The notes beneath the pieces were generated by a model. The model had not been told where the DNA came from and searched no databases. It worked only from the letters and a program-made list of their open reading frames with translations. The translations under genes were made by a program, and so were the position numbers. A stretch of DNA of 64,000 bases from Deltaproteobacteria bacterium (lineage in GTDB: Bacteria; Myxococcota; Polyangia; Haliangiales; Haliangiaceae): contig JAGSPR010000004.1 of NCBI GenBank assembly GCA_018262455.1, positions 1 to 64,000 of the forward strand, given 5' to 3'. Shown piece after piece: positions 19,981 through 29,600 of this stretch (position 1 is the stretch's first letter; the number at the start of each line of letters is the position of its first letter).

Positions 19981-20874
19981 TCAATCGCAGTGCTTCTCAC
20001 GCTTCGCGGCGTTGCCCGCAAACCGGAAGGTGAGGTGGCAGCCGTCGTCGGTGTTGTAGTTCCAGAAGCTCGCCTTCAGGATGTCGTCGGCGTCGGCGTA
20101 GTTGGGCCAACCGCGCTCGCCCAGCAGCTTCTTGCGGTCGCCCTTGGCGAGCTTCCGGACGCGTGCTTCCTCCCGCGCGTCGGCCGCGTCACCCCTCTGC
20201 TCGTTCGCCTGCGCCAGCTTCGAGAGCTTCGGCAGTTCCTTCTCGCAGCGTGCGATCATGTCCTTGCCGACGGTCCGGGTCAGCTTCGGGTTCTTCGAGC
20301 TCGCGGTCTCGGGCTCCGTGCGCGCGGCGTCGTACGCGATGGTCTCGTCAGCGATGGCCGGCACCAGCGCGATCGCGTCCTTGGACTGCTGGTGAAACAC
20401 CTCGACGTAGTGGCTCAGGCTGGACGGAACCAGCGACTTGTCCTTCGCCCGGTTCAGCGCTGCCGCGCAGTACTGCAGGGCATCGACCATCAGCTCCTTC
20501 GCCTTGTCGTGGTGGGCCCCTGCCGTGGCGGTGGTGTAGGCCTGATCGCAGCGCGCCATCAGGTCCTTGACCACCACCTTCTTCATGTCCCGCGAGTCCC
20601 AACCTTGCTGGTTCATGTCGAGCTCGATCGTCACGTCGAGGTACTGGCTGAACTTGTCGTGCTTGTCGTAGCTCTGGCGGTACCACTTGTATTCGAACTC
20701 GATGTCCTTCGGCGTTGCCTTGGGGTCGCCTGCCAGCTTCACGACCTTGACGCAATGCTTGAAGATCTCCTTCAGCTGGTAGTCGCCGAGCCGGTCGTCT
20801 GCGTGCGCGGCGCGGCCCGAGAGGATCATCCCCCAGGCAACCAGGATGCCGATCGATCGCGAACAGGTGGTCAT
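19981..20874 (-). CDS. Exported helical protein, unknown function
   Basis: 297 aa. Sec signal peptide with probable cleavage after GRAAHA (about residue 25). The mature protein is Lys/Asp/Glu-rich and mostly alpha-helical with four or five Cys. It contains internally similar stretches (MKKVVVKDLMARCDQAY and TVGKDMIARCEKEL), which suggests a duplicated helical unit. The last third contains NYNTDDGCHLTFRF. No family recognised. ATG at 20874 has TATTGA 6 nt upstream. Confidence 0.75.
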   Translation of the reverse strand: MTTCSRSIGILVAWGMILSGRAAHADDRLGDYQLKEIFKHCVKVVKLAGDPKATPKDIEFEYKWYRQSYDKHDKFSQYLDVTIELDMNQQGWDSRDMKKVVVKDLMARCDQAYTTATAGAHHDKAKELMVDALQYCAAALNRAKDKSLVPSSLSHYVEVFHQQSKDAIALVPAIADETIAYDAARTEPETASSKNPKLTRTVGKDMIARCEKELPKLSKLAQANEQRGDAADAREEARVRKLAKGDRKKLLGERGWPNYADADDILKASFWNYNTDDGCHLTFRFAGNAAKREKHCD

Positions 20875-20880
20875 TCACCA

Positions 20881-20886
20881 TCAATA
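20881..20886 (-). promoter_or_regulatory. -10 element TATTGA, leaderless arrangement
   Basis: Minus-strand TATTGA ends 6 nt before the ATG at 20874. The last base is A rather than T, so support is weaker. Confidence 0.3.
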
Positions 20887-20930
20887 CGCCTCCCCCAGAG
20901 GCCCCGCATTGACCGGCGGCGCCAGATCTT

Positions 20931-20960
20931 TTGCCGTGTCGCGCCAGGCCCGCGTACCAT
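20931..20960 (+). promoter_or_regulatory. Promoter TTGCCG-N18-TACCAT for the AraC-type regulator
   Basis: Correctly spaced -35 and -10 hexamers; transcription would begin about 5 nt before the ATG at 20972. Confidence 0.4.
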
Positions 20961-20971
20961 CGGATGCGGCG

Positions 20972-21973
20972 ATGATGGGGCGCACGGTCTCGACGGTCTT
21001 CGTGCGCTCGACCCTGCTGGCGCTCGGTGCGGCGGGGGTCGACTGCCCCGCGCTGATCGCCCAGCTCGCGATCCCGCACGAGCTGCTCGCGGACCCCGAT
21101 GCCCGCGTGTCAGTGGAGCTGTACCACCGGCTGTGGCGCGAGGGCTCCACGCTGTCCAGCGATCCCGACTTCGGCCTGCACGCCGGCGAGCGGATGCCGG
21201 TCGGCGCGTTCGACGTCCTCGACTACCTGCTGCGCAGCTCGCGCGATGTCGGCGACGCGATCGCGAACACGATGCGCTACTTCCGGATCATGAGCGAAGC
21301 CGCCGAGCTGGCGCTCGAGGTCGAGGCCGATCGCGCGTGCCTGCGCCAGCGGCTGGTCGCCGACGAGCACGGCGTGCCGCGCCACGTCGGCGAGTGCTTC
21401 CTGTCGGTGATCGTCGCGCGCTACCGTGGGGTCGTCGGGACGACGATGCCGCTCCGCAGCGTCACGTTCATGCACCCACGTCCCACCGACACGAGCGAGC
21501 ACCGCCGGATCTTCGGTACCGAGGTGTTGTTCGACCGCGACTGCAACTCGCTCGCCTTCGACGCGCACCTGCTCGCGGCGCCGTTCGCCACCGCGGACCC
21601 CGCGCTCAACGAGCTGCTCGGCCGTCACGCCGCTCGCTTGTTGCACGCCCTGCCGCAGAGCGATGGCTTTCCGGATCGCGTTCGCCATGCGATCGGGCGA
21701 GCCGCGGATGCCGGCGAGTTCTCCGTCACTGCCTTGGCCACCCGGCTGCACCTCAGCCGCCGCACCCTGCAACGCAAGCTCGGCGAGCATGGCCTGGCCG
21801 CCGAGACGATGATCGATGACACCCGTCGTACGCTCGCGCTGCGCTATCTCGAGGAGCACAAGCTCGCGATCGCCGAGGTCGCCGCCCTCGTCGGGTTCAG
21901 CGAGCTCAGCGCGTTCTACCGCGCGTTCAAGCGCTGGACCGGGACCACGCCGCGGCGCTACGCATCACGGTGA
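20972..21973 (+). CDS. AraC-family regulator with Arabinose_bd-type sensor domain
   Basis: 333 aa from ATG 20972 (a second ATG follows at once). The N-terminal 200 residues resemble PF12625 sensors (VELYHRLWREGSTLSSDPDFGLHAGERMPVGAFDVLDYLLRSS is the hallmark layout, as in OruR/ArgR-like and QhpR proteins). The C-terminal 100 residues are a double helix-turn-helix: FSVTALATRLHLSRRTLQRKL and the second repeat IAEVAALVGFSELSAFYRAFKRWTGTTPRRY. It probably senses a small metabolite and activates transcription. Its target is unknown; the divergent exported-protein gene is the nearest candidate. Confidence 0.9.
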   Translation: MMGRTVSTVFVRSTLLALGAAGVDCPALIAQLAIPHELLADPDARVSVELYHRLWREGSTLSSDPDFGLHAGERMPVGAFDVLDYLLRSSRDVGDAIANTMRYFRIMSEAAELALEVEADRACLRQRLVADEHGVPRHVGECFLSVIVARYRGVVGTTMPLRSVTFMHPRPTDTSEHRRIFGTEVLFDRDCNSLAFDAHLLAAPFATADPALNELLGRHAARLLHALPQSDGFPDRVRHAIGRAADAGEFSVTALATRLHLSRRTLQRKLGEHGLAAETMIDDTRRTLALRYLEEHKLAIAEVAALVGFSELSAFYRAFKRWTGTTPRRYASR

Positions 21974-22017
21974 CCTGTGAGGTGGTCGAACACCGCGCCG
22001 TGCTAGCTTGCCTCGCC

Positions 22018-22917
22018 GTGTCGTGGACCGTGGATGTAGCTGGCGTGACGCTCACGGCGTTCGTGAAGGCACGCACGGACGTCGCGAACTCGGTGGCGAA
22101 GCGCCAGATCGCGAGCGGCAAGGTGTTCGTCGACGGCACCTGCGTCACCGAGATCGACTACCGGCTGCGCGCCGGCCAGGTCGTGGCGCTCCAGGCGAAC
22201 GCGCCCCGGCCACACGATCCCGAGCGCGAGGGCGTGCTCGTGTTCGATGACGCGCACGTCGTGGTGATCGACAAGCCGAGCGGCGTCAACAGCGTCCCGT
22301 ACGAGGACCGCGAGACCGGCACCGCGATGGACCTGATCCGCGGCGCCTGGCGGCGGATGGGCAAGCCGGCCACCACCGTCCCGCTTCACGTCGTGCACCG
22401 GATCGATCGCGCGACCAGCGGGCTGCTCATGTTCGCCAAGTCCAAGCGGGCCGAGCAAGGGCTCGCCGCCCAGCTCCGTGCCCACGCGATGGAGCGGACG
22501 TACCTGTGCGTCGCACACGGCACGGTGACGTCGCGCCGGATCGAGTCGTACCTCGTGGCCGATCGCGGGGATCGCCTGCGCGGCTCGACGAGCCGGATCG
22601 ATCAGGGCAAACGAGCGGTCACCCACGTCGAGGCCCGCGAGCAGCTGCGCCACGCCACGTTGTGCGCGGTCCAGCTCGAGACCGGCAAGACCCACCAGAT
22701 CCGCATCCACCTCGCCGAGGCCGGCCATCCGCTGGTCGGCGAGGAGGTCTACATCCGTGACTACGAGCAAGCAGGGCATCGCGTGCTGACCGCCGCGCGC
22801 CTCATGCTGCACGCGTCCACGCTCGGTTTCGAACACCCCGTCACGGGCGAGCGAGTCGCGCTATCGTCTCCGCTGCCGCCGGACTTCCTCACGATCCTCG
22901 AGCGGCTGCGAGCCTGA
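22018..22917 (+). CDS. RluA-family pseudouridine synthase with S4-like N-terminus
   Basis: 299 aa from GTG 22018, with TAGCTT 8 nt upstream; an upstream ATG (21970) overlaps the AraC gene end and would add residues without similarity. N-terminal S4-like RNA-binding segment (ANSVAKRQIASGKVFVDG). The catalytic motif is HRIDRATSGLLMFAK with the catalytic Asp, then the conserved TYLCVAHG and the C-terminal GKTHQIRIHLAEAGHPLVG. It isomerises uridine in rRNA or tRNA; the site cannot be inferred. The stop is 5 nt before the next ATG, so the downstream acetyltransferase is co-transcribed. Confidence 0.88.
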   Translation: MSWTVDVAGVTLTAFVKARTDVANSVAKRQIASGKVFVDGTCVTEIDYRLRAGQVVALQANAPRPHDPEREGVLVFDDAHVVVIDKPSGVNSVPYEDRETGTAMDLIRGAWRRMGKPATTVPLHVVHRIDRATSGLLMFAKSKRAEQGLAAQLRAHAMERTYLCVAHGTVTSRRIESYLVADRGDRLRGSTSRIDQGKRAVTHVEAREQLRHATLCAVQLETGKTHQIRIHLAEAGHPLVGEEVYIRDYEQAGHRVLTAARLMLHASTLGFEHPVTGERVALSSPLPPDFLTILERLRA

Positions 22918-22922
22918 TCCCC

Positions 22923-23438
22923 ATGACCTACCCCACCGATCTGGCCATCCGCTTCGCGACCGGCGCCGACGCGGCCTCCATCCTCGGGTTCATCCGCGAG
23001 CTCGCCGAGTACGAGAAGCTGGCGCACGAGGTGGTCGCCGACGAGGCCCAGCTCCGCACGACCCTGTTCGGCGTGCGCCCCGCCGCCGAGGTCCTGATCG
23101 CCGAGCTCGCGGGTTCGCCCGTCGGCTTCGCGCTGTTCTTCCAGAGCTACTCGACGTTCCTCGGCAGGCCGGGCCTCTACCTCGAAGATCTGTTCGTCCA
23201 GCCATCCGCCCGCGGCGCCGGCGTCGGCGGCGCGCTGATGTCAGCACTCGCCCGGATCGCGACCCAGCGCCACTACGGCCGGTTCGAGTGGTCGGTGCTC
23301 GACTGGAACGAGCCCGCGCTGACGTTCTACGCGTCGCTCGGAGCGGTGCGCCAGGACGAGTGGACCGTGCAGCGCCTCACCGGCGATCCGCTGGTCGCGC
23401 TCGCCGAGCGTTGGCCGCATCCCGTCGGCAAGACCTGA
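22923..23438 (+). CDS. GNAT acetyltransferase, SSAT-like (diamine/polyamine type)
   Basis: 171 aa acetyl-CoA dependent N-acetyltransferase. It is close to eukaryotic SAT1/SAT2 in layout: FFQSYSTFLGRPGLYLEDLFVQPSARGAGVG (beta4-alpha3 with the acetyl-CoA pyrophosphate loop R-G-x-G-x-G), then RFEWSVLDWNEPALTFYASLGA and EWTVQRL at the end. SSAT-like enzymes acetylate spermidine, spermine or thialysine; the true acceptor here is uncertain. It lies 5 nt after the pseudouridine synthase. Confidence 0.85.
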   Translation: MTYPTDLAIRFATGADAASILGFIRELAEYEKLAHEVVADEAQLRTTLFGVRPAAEVLIAELAGSPVGFALFFQSYSTFLGRPGLYLEDLFVQPSARGAGVGGALMSALARIATQRHYGRFEWSVLDWNEPALTFYASLGAVRQDEWTVQRLTGDPLVALAERWPHPVGKT

Positions 23439-23475
23439 CCTTAGGCGCGCGAGCCTTCACGCAGCACGACGCGGA

Positions 23476-23889
23476 TCACGCACTCGGTAGCGCGTAGGTC
23501 ACCGTCGCGTGCGCCACGATGTCTTCGCTGCCGTCCGAGCGGATCTCGACGCGGGAGACCGCGAGCCGGCGACCCAGCCGGAGCAGGTGCGCGGAGGCGA
23601 TCACGTCGACCGGACTCGGCCGCGACAGGAAGTGGATGTCGAGGTTCGCGGTGGCCATGAGGGGATGCGGGCCTGCATGCGCGAGCGTCAGGAAGTACGC
23701 CGCCGTGTCGGCGAGCAGCATCATGGCCGGTCCGGAGATCGTCCCACCCGCGCGCACGAGGCTCTTGTGGAAGGGCATCCGCAGGGTCAGGTCGCGGTTC
23801 TCGAGGGCCGTGATCTTCCACAGCCGCTTCGAGTCCGGGAAGTGTTGGTCCATCAACGCTTCGATGTCGGCGATCGTCATCCGGGGCAT
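23476..23889 (-). CDS. PaaI-type hotdog thioesterase
   Basis: 137 aa single-domain hotdog. The helix/strand pattern with H-K-S-L-V-R-A-G-G-T-I-S-G-P-A-M-M-x-L-A-D (about residues 40-65) is that of PaaI/DUF4442 thioesterases, followed by ATANLDIHFLSRPSP and RLGRRLAVSRVEI. It probably hydrolyses aryl- or acyl-CoA. The start MPRMTIADIE at 23889 is chosen because TACGCT lies 6 nt before it; longer frames upstream run across the LysR gene on the other strand and are shadows. It is divergent from LysR and convergent with the SSAT-like gene. Confidence 0.82.
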   Translation of the reverse strand: MPRMTIADIEALMDQHFPDSKRLWKITALENRDLTLRMPFHKSLVRAGGTISGPAMMLLADTAAYFLTLAHAGPHPLMATANLDIHFLSRPSPVDVIASAHLLRLGRRLAVSRVEIRSDGSEDIVAHATVTYALPSA

Positions 23890-23895
23890 GCCGGC

Positions 23896-23901
23896 AGCGT
23901 A
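23896..23901 (-). promoter_or_regulatory. -10 element TACGCT, leaderless arrangement
   Basis: Identical hexamer and identical 6-nt spacing as for the lipoprotein at 9472. Confidence 0.4.
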
Positions 23902-23961
23902 GCCGCATCCGTGTCCGTCAGTGCGACCAGGTCTGGGACTAAGGCTAAGATGCGGCGGCGC

Positions 23962-24837
23962 ATGGGCCTCTCCTCGCTTCACCTCGACGCGTTCTTCGCC
24001 GCCGCCCGTGCGCTCAACTTCTCGCAGGCGGCCCAGGACCTCGGCATCACCCAGTCGGCCCTGAGCCAGCGGATCAAGGCGCTCGAGGAAGACCTCGACC
24101 TCACGGTGTTCGTCCGCCTGCCGCGCGGCGTGCAGCTCACCGAGGCTGGCGAACGCCTGCTGCGGTACTGCCAGGCTCGGTCCTCGATGGAGCGCGAGCT
24201 GCTCGATCAGCTCACCGGCAAGACCTCGGACGGCCGGCTCGGCGGCGTGCTCCGCATCGGCGGCTACTCCTCGGTCGTGCGCTCGATCTTGATGCCGGCG
24301 CTCGGGCCGCTCTTGCGCGACAACCCGAACACCCAGTTCCATTTCCAGAACGCCGAGATGCGCGAGCTGCCCGAGCTGCTGTTGACCGGCAACGTCGACT
24401 TCATCGTGACCGACGAGCCGGTGCACCGGGCCGACGTCGAGACCGTCGAGCTTGGCCAGGAGGAGTACGTCATGTGCGAGGGCGTGCAGTTTCCCGACCC
24501 CGGCGAGCGCTACCTGGACCACGATCCCAGCGACACGACCACCAACCGCTTCCTGGCCAGCCAGGACCGGCCCGTGCCCGAGTACCGGCGGTCGTTCATG
24601 GACGAGATCTACGCGATCATCGACGGCGTCGCGACCGGGCTCGGCAAGGCGGTCGTCTCCCGCCACCTGGTGATCCACGATCCACGGATCCGGATCTTGC
24701 CCAACTACCGCAGCATGGTCGTCCCGGTGCTGCTCCATCATCACAAGCAGCCGTTCTACACGGCGTTGCAGCGCGCCACGATCGCGACCCTCCGCGAGCG
24801 CTGCTCGAACCTGCTCCGCGTCGGCACCGAACGCTAG
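23962..24837 (+). CDS. LysR-type transcriptional regulator
   Basis: 291 aa. N-terminal winged helix-turn-helix: LDAFFAAARALNFSQAAQDLGITQSALSQRIKALEEDL, followed by the linker helix. The periplasmic-binding-protein-like effector domain starts near residue 90 (GVLRIGGYSSVVRSILMPAL). ATG 23962 fits the family's beginning; ATG 23950 would add MRRR. It is divergent from the PaaI-type thioesterase and upstream of the large lipoprotein, so either may be its target. Confidence 0.92.
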   Translation: MGLSSLHLDAFFAAARALNFSQAAQDLGITQSALSQRIKALEEDLDLTVFVRLPRGVQLTEAGERLLRYCQARSSMERELLDQLTGKTSDGRLGGVLRIGGYSSVVRSILMPALGPLLRDNPNTQFHFQNAEMRELPELLLTGNVDFIVTDEPVHRADVETVELGQEEYVMCEGVQFPDPGERYLDHDPSDTTTNRFLASQDRPVPEYRRSFMDEIYAIIDGVATGLGKAVVSRHLVIHDPRIRILPNYRSMVVPVLLHHHKQPFYTALQRATIATLRERCSNLLRVGTER

Positions 24838-24852
24838 CGCCGGGCGACCACG

Positions 24853-24865
24853 CTATTTCAAATAG
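24853..24865. promoter_or_regulatory. AT-rich operator-like palindrome CTATTTCAAATAG
   Basis: A perfect 13-bp dyad in a strikingly AT-rich patch between the LysR gene and the lipoprotein gene (24838-24983). A TTGACA lies at 24875-24880. The dyad could be a LysR-type box (inverted ATTT/AAAT). No well-spaced -10 for the TTGACA is visible. Confidence 0.35.
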
Positions 24866-24983
24866 TTACGCCATTTGACATTAGCAGAACTTATCGTGTC
24901 AGAACAACAAGTAGCTTCTCACGTGTAGGAGGCCGGGATACACAGAGCCCATCCGATTCCCTCTCACCTTGGAGCCTTCGCTC

Positions 24984-26621
24984 ATGCGCAAGTTCACGCT
25001 TCCGTTCACGCTGGCCGCCACACTCGTGGGGACCGTTGTTGGCTGTGCGACCGATGACACGCTCACGGTCGGCCCCGGCGACACCACCAAGGCCGGCGAC
25101 GACAAGGCCGACTCGTCGGTCGAGGCCGTGATCGTCGACTTCGAGTTCGACGGCGAGCTGTTCACCGACTTCTCGTTCTCCGCGGCGCAGCAGGTCAAGA
25201 ACCAGATGCTGTTCACCATGGGCCAGCTCAACGGCGACCGTGGCGTCGCCCGCCTCGATCTGCTCGAGCTCTCCAACATCCAGACCGCGCAGGTCGGTGG
25301 CAGGACGCACATCACCTATCACGCGAAGGTGCCGGTCGCGTGGGGCAAGCGGAACAGCGTCCCGGCCAGCTACGAGCTGATCCTGCCGTCGGACATGTCG
25401 AACGCGGGCCAGCAGGCGTTCTTCGACAAGTACAAGGCCGCTTGCGTCGAGGGCGGCACCGACCACATGGAGTCGGGCAACTTCTGGTACTTCTACCGGC
25501 CCGCTGAGTCCGGCTGCGACCTGGCCGACACCGAGATCATCAAGTCCACTGCCGCGGTCTCGCTCTCGGCCTTGAACACCACCGGGAAGTACCCCGAGTA
25601 CCACGAGGTCTGGAAGGACGGCGTGCTCAACGTCGTCGCCGTGTTCGGCAAGTACGAGGATACCGGCATGGACGCGAGCGACGCCGGCATCTCGGCGTAC
25701 AACAGCTTCGTTCGCGCGATCAAGACCGAGCTCAGCCCGTTCAACCTGGTGACGACCCCGGCCACGATCCCGTCGGCGCCCGGCGTCTCGGCACCGGACG
25801 TCACGCTCGACGCGACGCTGCCGGACGGCCGCAAGGTCCACGTCACCGCGCTGCTCACCAACCAGATCCGCACCGCGCCGCCCAGCTTCGACGCGCGCTA
25901 CTCGGAGGTGACGCCGAACGCCGACTACCTGTCCTACAACGGCCACTCGGGCCTCGGCGCCAACATCCGCGCGCTCACCCAGAAGGGCCGCTGGCAGGCC
26001 GGGCAGTACACGCTCGCGTTCATCAACGGCTGCGATACGTACGCCTACGTCGACTCGTCGCTGGCGCTCGCGCGGGCACAGCTCAACGCGGACGACCCCA
26101 CCGGCAGCAAGCACCTCGACATCGCGACCAACGCCATGCCGAGCTTCTTCTCAGCGAACGCGAACAACAACATCGTGTTCATCCGGTCGTTCATGAACAT
26201 CGCGACGCCCAAGTCGTACGAGCAGATCTTCGCGTCGATCGATCGCTCGCAGGTCATCGTGGTCTCGGGTGAGGCGGACAACGTGTTCGTGCCGGGCTTC
26301 GATCCGAACGGCGGCGGCGGCGACGCCAACTGGGCCGGGATGACCGAGGCCGGCAGCGTGGCTCGCAACGCCGAGCTGCGGTTCACCACTCCGAAGCTGG
26401 CCAAGGGTAAGTATCGGTTCACGATGACCGGCACGGCCGACGCCGACCTCTACGTCAAGATCGGCCAGCAGCCGACGCGCCAGGTGTTCGACTGCCGCCC
26501 GTTCCTCAACGGCTCGAACGAGACCTGCACCGTCGACCTCGGCAGCGCCGCGCCGATCCACGTCATGGTCCGCGGCTGGGCCAATAGCTCGACGTTCTCG
26601 CTCACCGGCGCCAAGCAGTAG
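24984..26621 (+). CDS. Large lipoprotein, possible clan CD (gingipain/caspase-like) peptidase with C-terminal PPC-like domain
   Basis: 545 aa from ATG 24984. Lipobox VVGC (Cys about 19). The central part holds SYNGHSGLGANIRAL (about residues 315-330) and, some 35 residues on, TLAFINGCDTYAYVD. The order His-Gly then Cys at the end of a hydrophobic strand is the dyad layout of clan CD peptidases (gingipains, clostripain, CHAT/caspase), so a cysteine-peptidase fold is plausible though not certain. The last 90 residues (KGKYRFTMTGTADADLYVKIGQQPT...F.C.P...G.NETC) look like a bacterial pre-peptidase C-terminal beta-sandwich. An Asp/Lys-rich linker follows the lipid anchor. If it is not a peptidase it could be an adhesin. 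Confidence 0.6.
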   Translation: MRKFTLPFTLAATLVGTVVGCATDDTLTVGPGDTTKAGDDKADSSVEAVIVDFEFDGELFTDFSFSAAQQVKNQMLFTMGQLNGDRGVARLDLLELSNIQTAQVGGRTHITYHAKVPVAWGKRNSVPASYELILPSDMSNAGQQAFFDKYKAACVEGGTDHMESGNFWYFYRPAESGCDLADTEIIKSTAAVSLSALNTTGKYPEYHEVWKDGVLNVVAVFGKYEDTGMDASDAGISAYNSFVRAIKTELSPFNLVTTPATIPSAPGVSAPDVTLDATLPDGRKVHVTALLTNQIRTAPPSFDARYSEVTPNADYLSYNGHSGLGANIRALTQKGRWQAGQYTLAFINGCDTYAYVDSSLALARAQLNADDPTGSKHLDIATNAMPSFFSANANNNIVFIRSFMNIATPKSYEQIFASIDRSQVIVVSGEADNVFVPGFDPNGGGGDANWAGMTEAGSVARNAELRFTTPKLAKGKYRFTMTGTADADLYVKIGQQPTRQVFDCRPFLNGSNETCTVDLGSAAPIHVMVRGWANSSTFSLTGAKQ

Positions 26622-26660
26622 CCACGAGCTCCCCGCGGCGAAGCGCGGCGGCCTCCCTCG

Positions 26661-29600
26661 TCAGGCCACGATGACTTCGCTGCGGCCCCCGCCACGCTGC
26701 ACGATGCGGACGTGGGCGCCGACCCGCTCGACGAGCGCCGGCACGTGCGAGATCACGCCGACCTGGCGGCCAGTTGCCTGGAGGGCATCGAGCACGGACA
26801 GCGCGCTGTCGAGCGTGGCGGGATCGAGGGTGCCGAAGCCCTCGTCGATCAGCAGCGTCCGAACGCGTACATCGTGGGCGGACATCGACGACAACCCGAG
26901 CGCGAGCGCGAGCGACACCAGGAAGCTCTCGCCGCCGGACAGGCTCTGGACCGAGCGGACCTCGGCACCGAGATCGCGATCGATCACCTGGAGCTCGAGA
27001 TCGTGGCGCGGCACGCGCTCGAGCTGGTACCGCGGCGCGAGCTCCTCGAGGTGGGCGTTCGCGACCGCGAGTAGCCCGTCCAGCGTCAGGCTCTGCGCGA
27101 AGCTGCGAAACAGCTTGCCGTCGTGCGAGCCGATCACCTCGCCGAGGATCCGATCGACGTCGACGTGTGCCTCCGCCTCGCCGAGCACCGCGAGCGCAGT
27201 GGCACGGCGGTGGCGAGCATCGTCATCCGCCGCGAGGGTGGCCGCGAGCCGGGCGGCGTGCTGCTCGGCAAGGGCCACGGCCGCCGCCAGCGGTTCGACG
27301 CGCGCGGCGTCCTCGAGGGCGGGCCCGCACGGCCGCGTCGTTGCGTGGTCGTCCACGAGCAGCCTGCGTTCGTTCGCGATCGCGCGCGTGTGATCGACCG
27401 CGCGATCGAGCCCGGCGAGCTCCTCGGCCAGCTGCTCGGTGCGCGCCGGATCCGCGGCGAGCAGCCGACGCAGCTCCTCGATGGGCAGGCCGGTGCTGCC
27501 GGCCTCCTCGATCAGCGCGATCCGCGCCGCCTCGAGTCGTCCCGCGGCGGCCGAGAGCTCGCCGGCAAGCGCGTCGCGTCGGCGCTCCGCGAGACCGAGC
27601 CGCACGCCGTGCTCTGCGACCAGCCGCTCGCCTTCGCGCGCCTCGCGCTCGATCGCGCCGAGCGCGGCGCCAAGCCCTGCATCGGCGACCGCGACCCGCT
27701 CCGCCCGGGTGCGCCACTCCACCGCGAGCTCGGCCACGGCGACCCGTGCCTGATCGAGCTCGAGTGCCGCCGGCTCGATCACCGGCGCTGCGGGCCGGCG
27801 ACGGGTGGTGCGCGCCGGGTCCGCGGCGAGCTCGCTGGGGATCGCGAGCCAGGTCCCCATCGTGGCGCGCAGCGAAACCTCGAGCTCGCCGACTCGCTCG
27901 ATCCGGCCGGCTCGCTCGCCGCGCAGCCGCTCGGCGGTGGCTTCGAGATCGGCGAGCGACCGCGCGACCTCGGCGAGCCGCGCCGCCTGTTGATCGACCT
28001 CGGTCTGGAACAGCTGGACCTGCGCCTGCGCCTCGGCGGCTGCCTTGGTCGCGGCCTCGGTCTGGCGGCGAACGTCGCGCGCCTCGTCGAGCCGCTTCCT
28101 CGCGGTGGCCTCGCGGTCGGCCGCGAGCTGCTCGGCGGCGGGCGTGGCGGGCTCGTCCTCGAGCAGCAGCTCGCCGAGCACGCGCACGAGGTGCTCGCGC
28201 CACGTCCCGATCGCCCCGCTGGCACTGGCCTCGGCCGTCGCCCGATGGTTGGCAAGCCGGAGCCGCTCGCGATCACGCTGTTGCGCGCGTGCACCGATCG
28301 AGGCGAGCGCCGCGGTGGTGGCATCCCCCTCCGCGATGACCGCGTCGAGGCTGGTCTGCGCCGCCGCGATCACGGCATCGAAACCTCCCCGATCGCGCCA
28401 CGGGTGCTCGGTGGCGCCGCACAGCGGGCATGACTCGCCCTCGCGCAGCTCGGCTCGCGCATGCTCGTACCCGGCGGCCCGCCGCAGCTCCTCGACCACG
28501 CGCGCCCGCTCGGTCCGCAACGTCTGGGCGACGCGGCGGGCCTCGTCGAGCTCCAGGCCGTGGATCAGGTCCGCCGCGGCAGCCTCCGCGAGCTCGTCGA
28601 GCTGGCGATCGATCTCGACGCGCGCCTTCACGGCCTGCCGCGCCCCCGCCGCGATCGCGACCAGCCGCTCGACATCGACCAGCCGCGTCCGCGCCTGGTC
28701 TTCCTGGCGCCTGGCCGCATCGAGGGTCAGGCCCCGCCGCTGCTGGAACGTGGTCGCCTTGCGCTGGGCGTCGGCGAGCTTGGCGACCGCGGTCTGGTGC
28801 TCGGCCGCGGCGAGGGCGCGGGTCCTGGCGAGCGCGGCGCGGGTGGTCTCGTGGCCCGCGAGCGTTCGATCGATCGCGGCGATCGCATCGCCGGCGGCCG
28901 CGTGCTGCGCGAACCGGGCGTCGACCTCGCTCCACGCGGCAACCTCGGGTGCGAGCGCCGCCCGTGCCATGAGCCACGCCGGATCGCCGGCCTCGAGGAT
29001 GCTCCGCGCGAACGCTTCGATCTGCTCCGTGGTGGCATGAGGTAGCGAGCGTTCCACGAGCTGTGCCGCGATCCGTGCGGCACGGATCGGCTCGTGGAGC
29101 GCGACCACGACCGCGCGCCGCGCCACGACCTGGGCCTGTGCGGTGGCCGCGTGGCGAGCGGCCTCCTCGGCGGCGACCAGATCGCCACCCGCGATCACGA
29201 GCGCCCGGTCGCTCCGGGCCGCTTCCTCCCACGGCGCCCGCAGCTTCTCGGCGCGCCGACGCAGCACGAGCTCCTGGCGAACGGCCTGTGCCTCGCTCGC
29301 TGCCTGCGCGGCCGCTGCGTGGTCGAGCTCGGCGCCGACCAGCGCCCGCGCGCGCTGCTCCGATTCCGCGAGCCACCGAGCCGCGGCCTCGGCCTCGGCG
29401 AGCCGTGCACGCGCGACGAGCTTGGCGTCGCCCGCGACCACGAGCTCGGCCTCGGCCGCGCTCCGGGCGTCGTCGCCTTGCACCGCGATCGCCAGCGCCG
29501 CGGTCCGTCCGTCCCGGAGCCGCTGCTCGGCGAGGGTGGCCCGCAGGTGCGCCGCGACCGACAGCCGCGAGTAGATCTCGGTGCCGGTCATCCGCTCGAG

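Noticed and set aside
24875..24880. TTGACA as a -35 for the large lipoprotein
   Set aside because: No -10 hexamer occurs at 16-19 nt; the TATCGT-like word is only 11 nt away. Kept only as part of the AT-rich patch.
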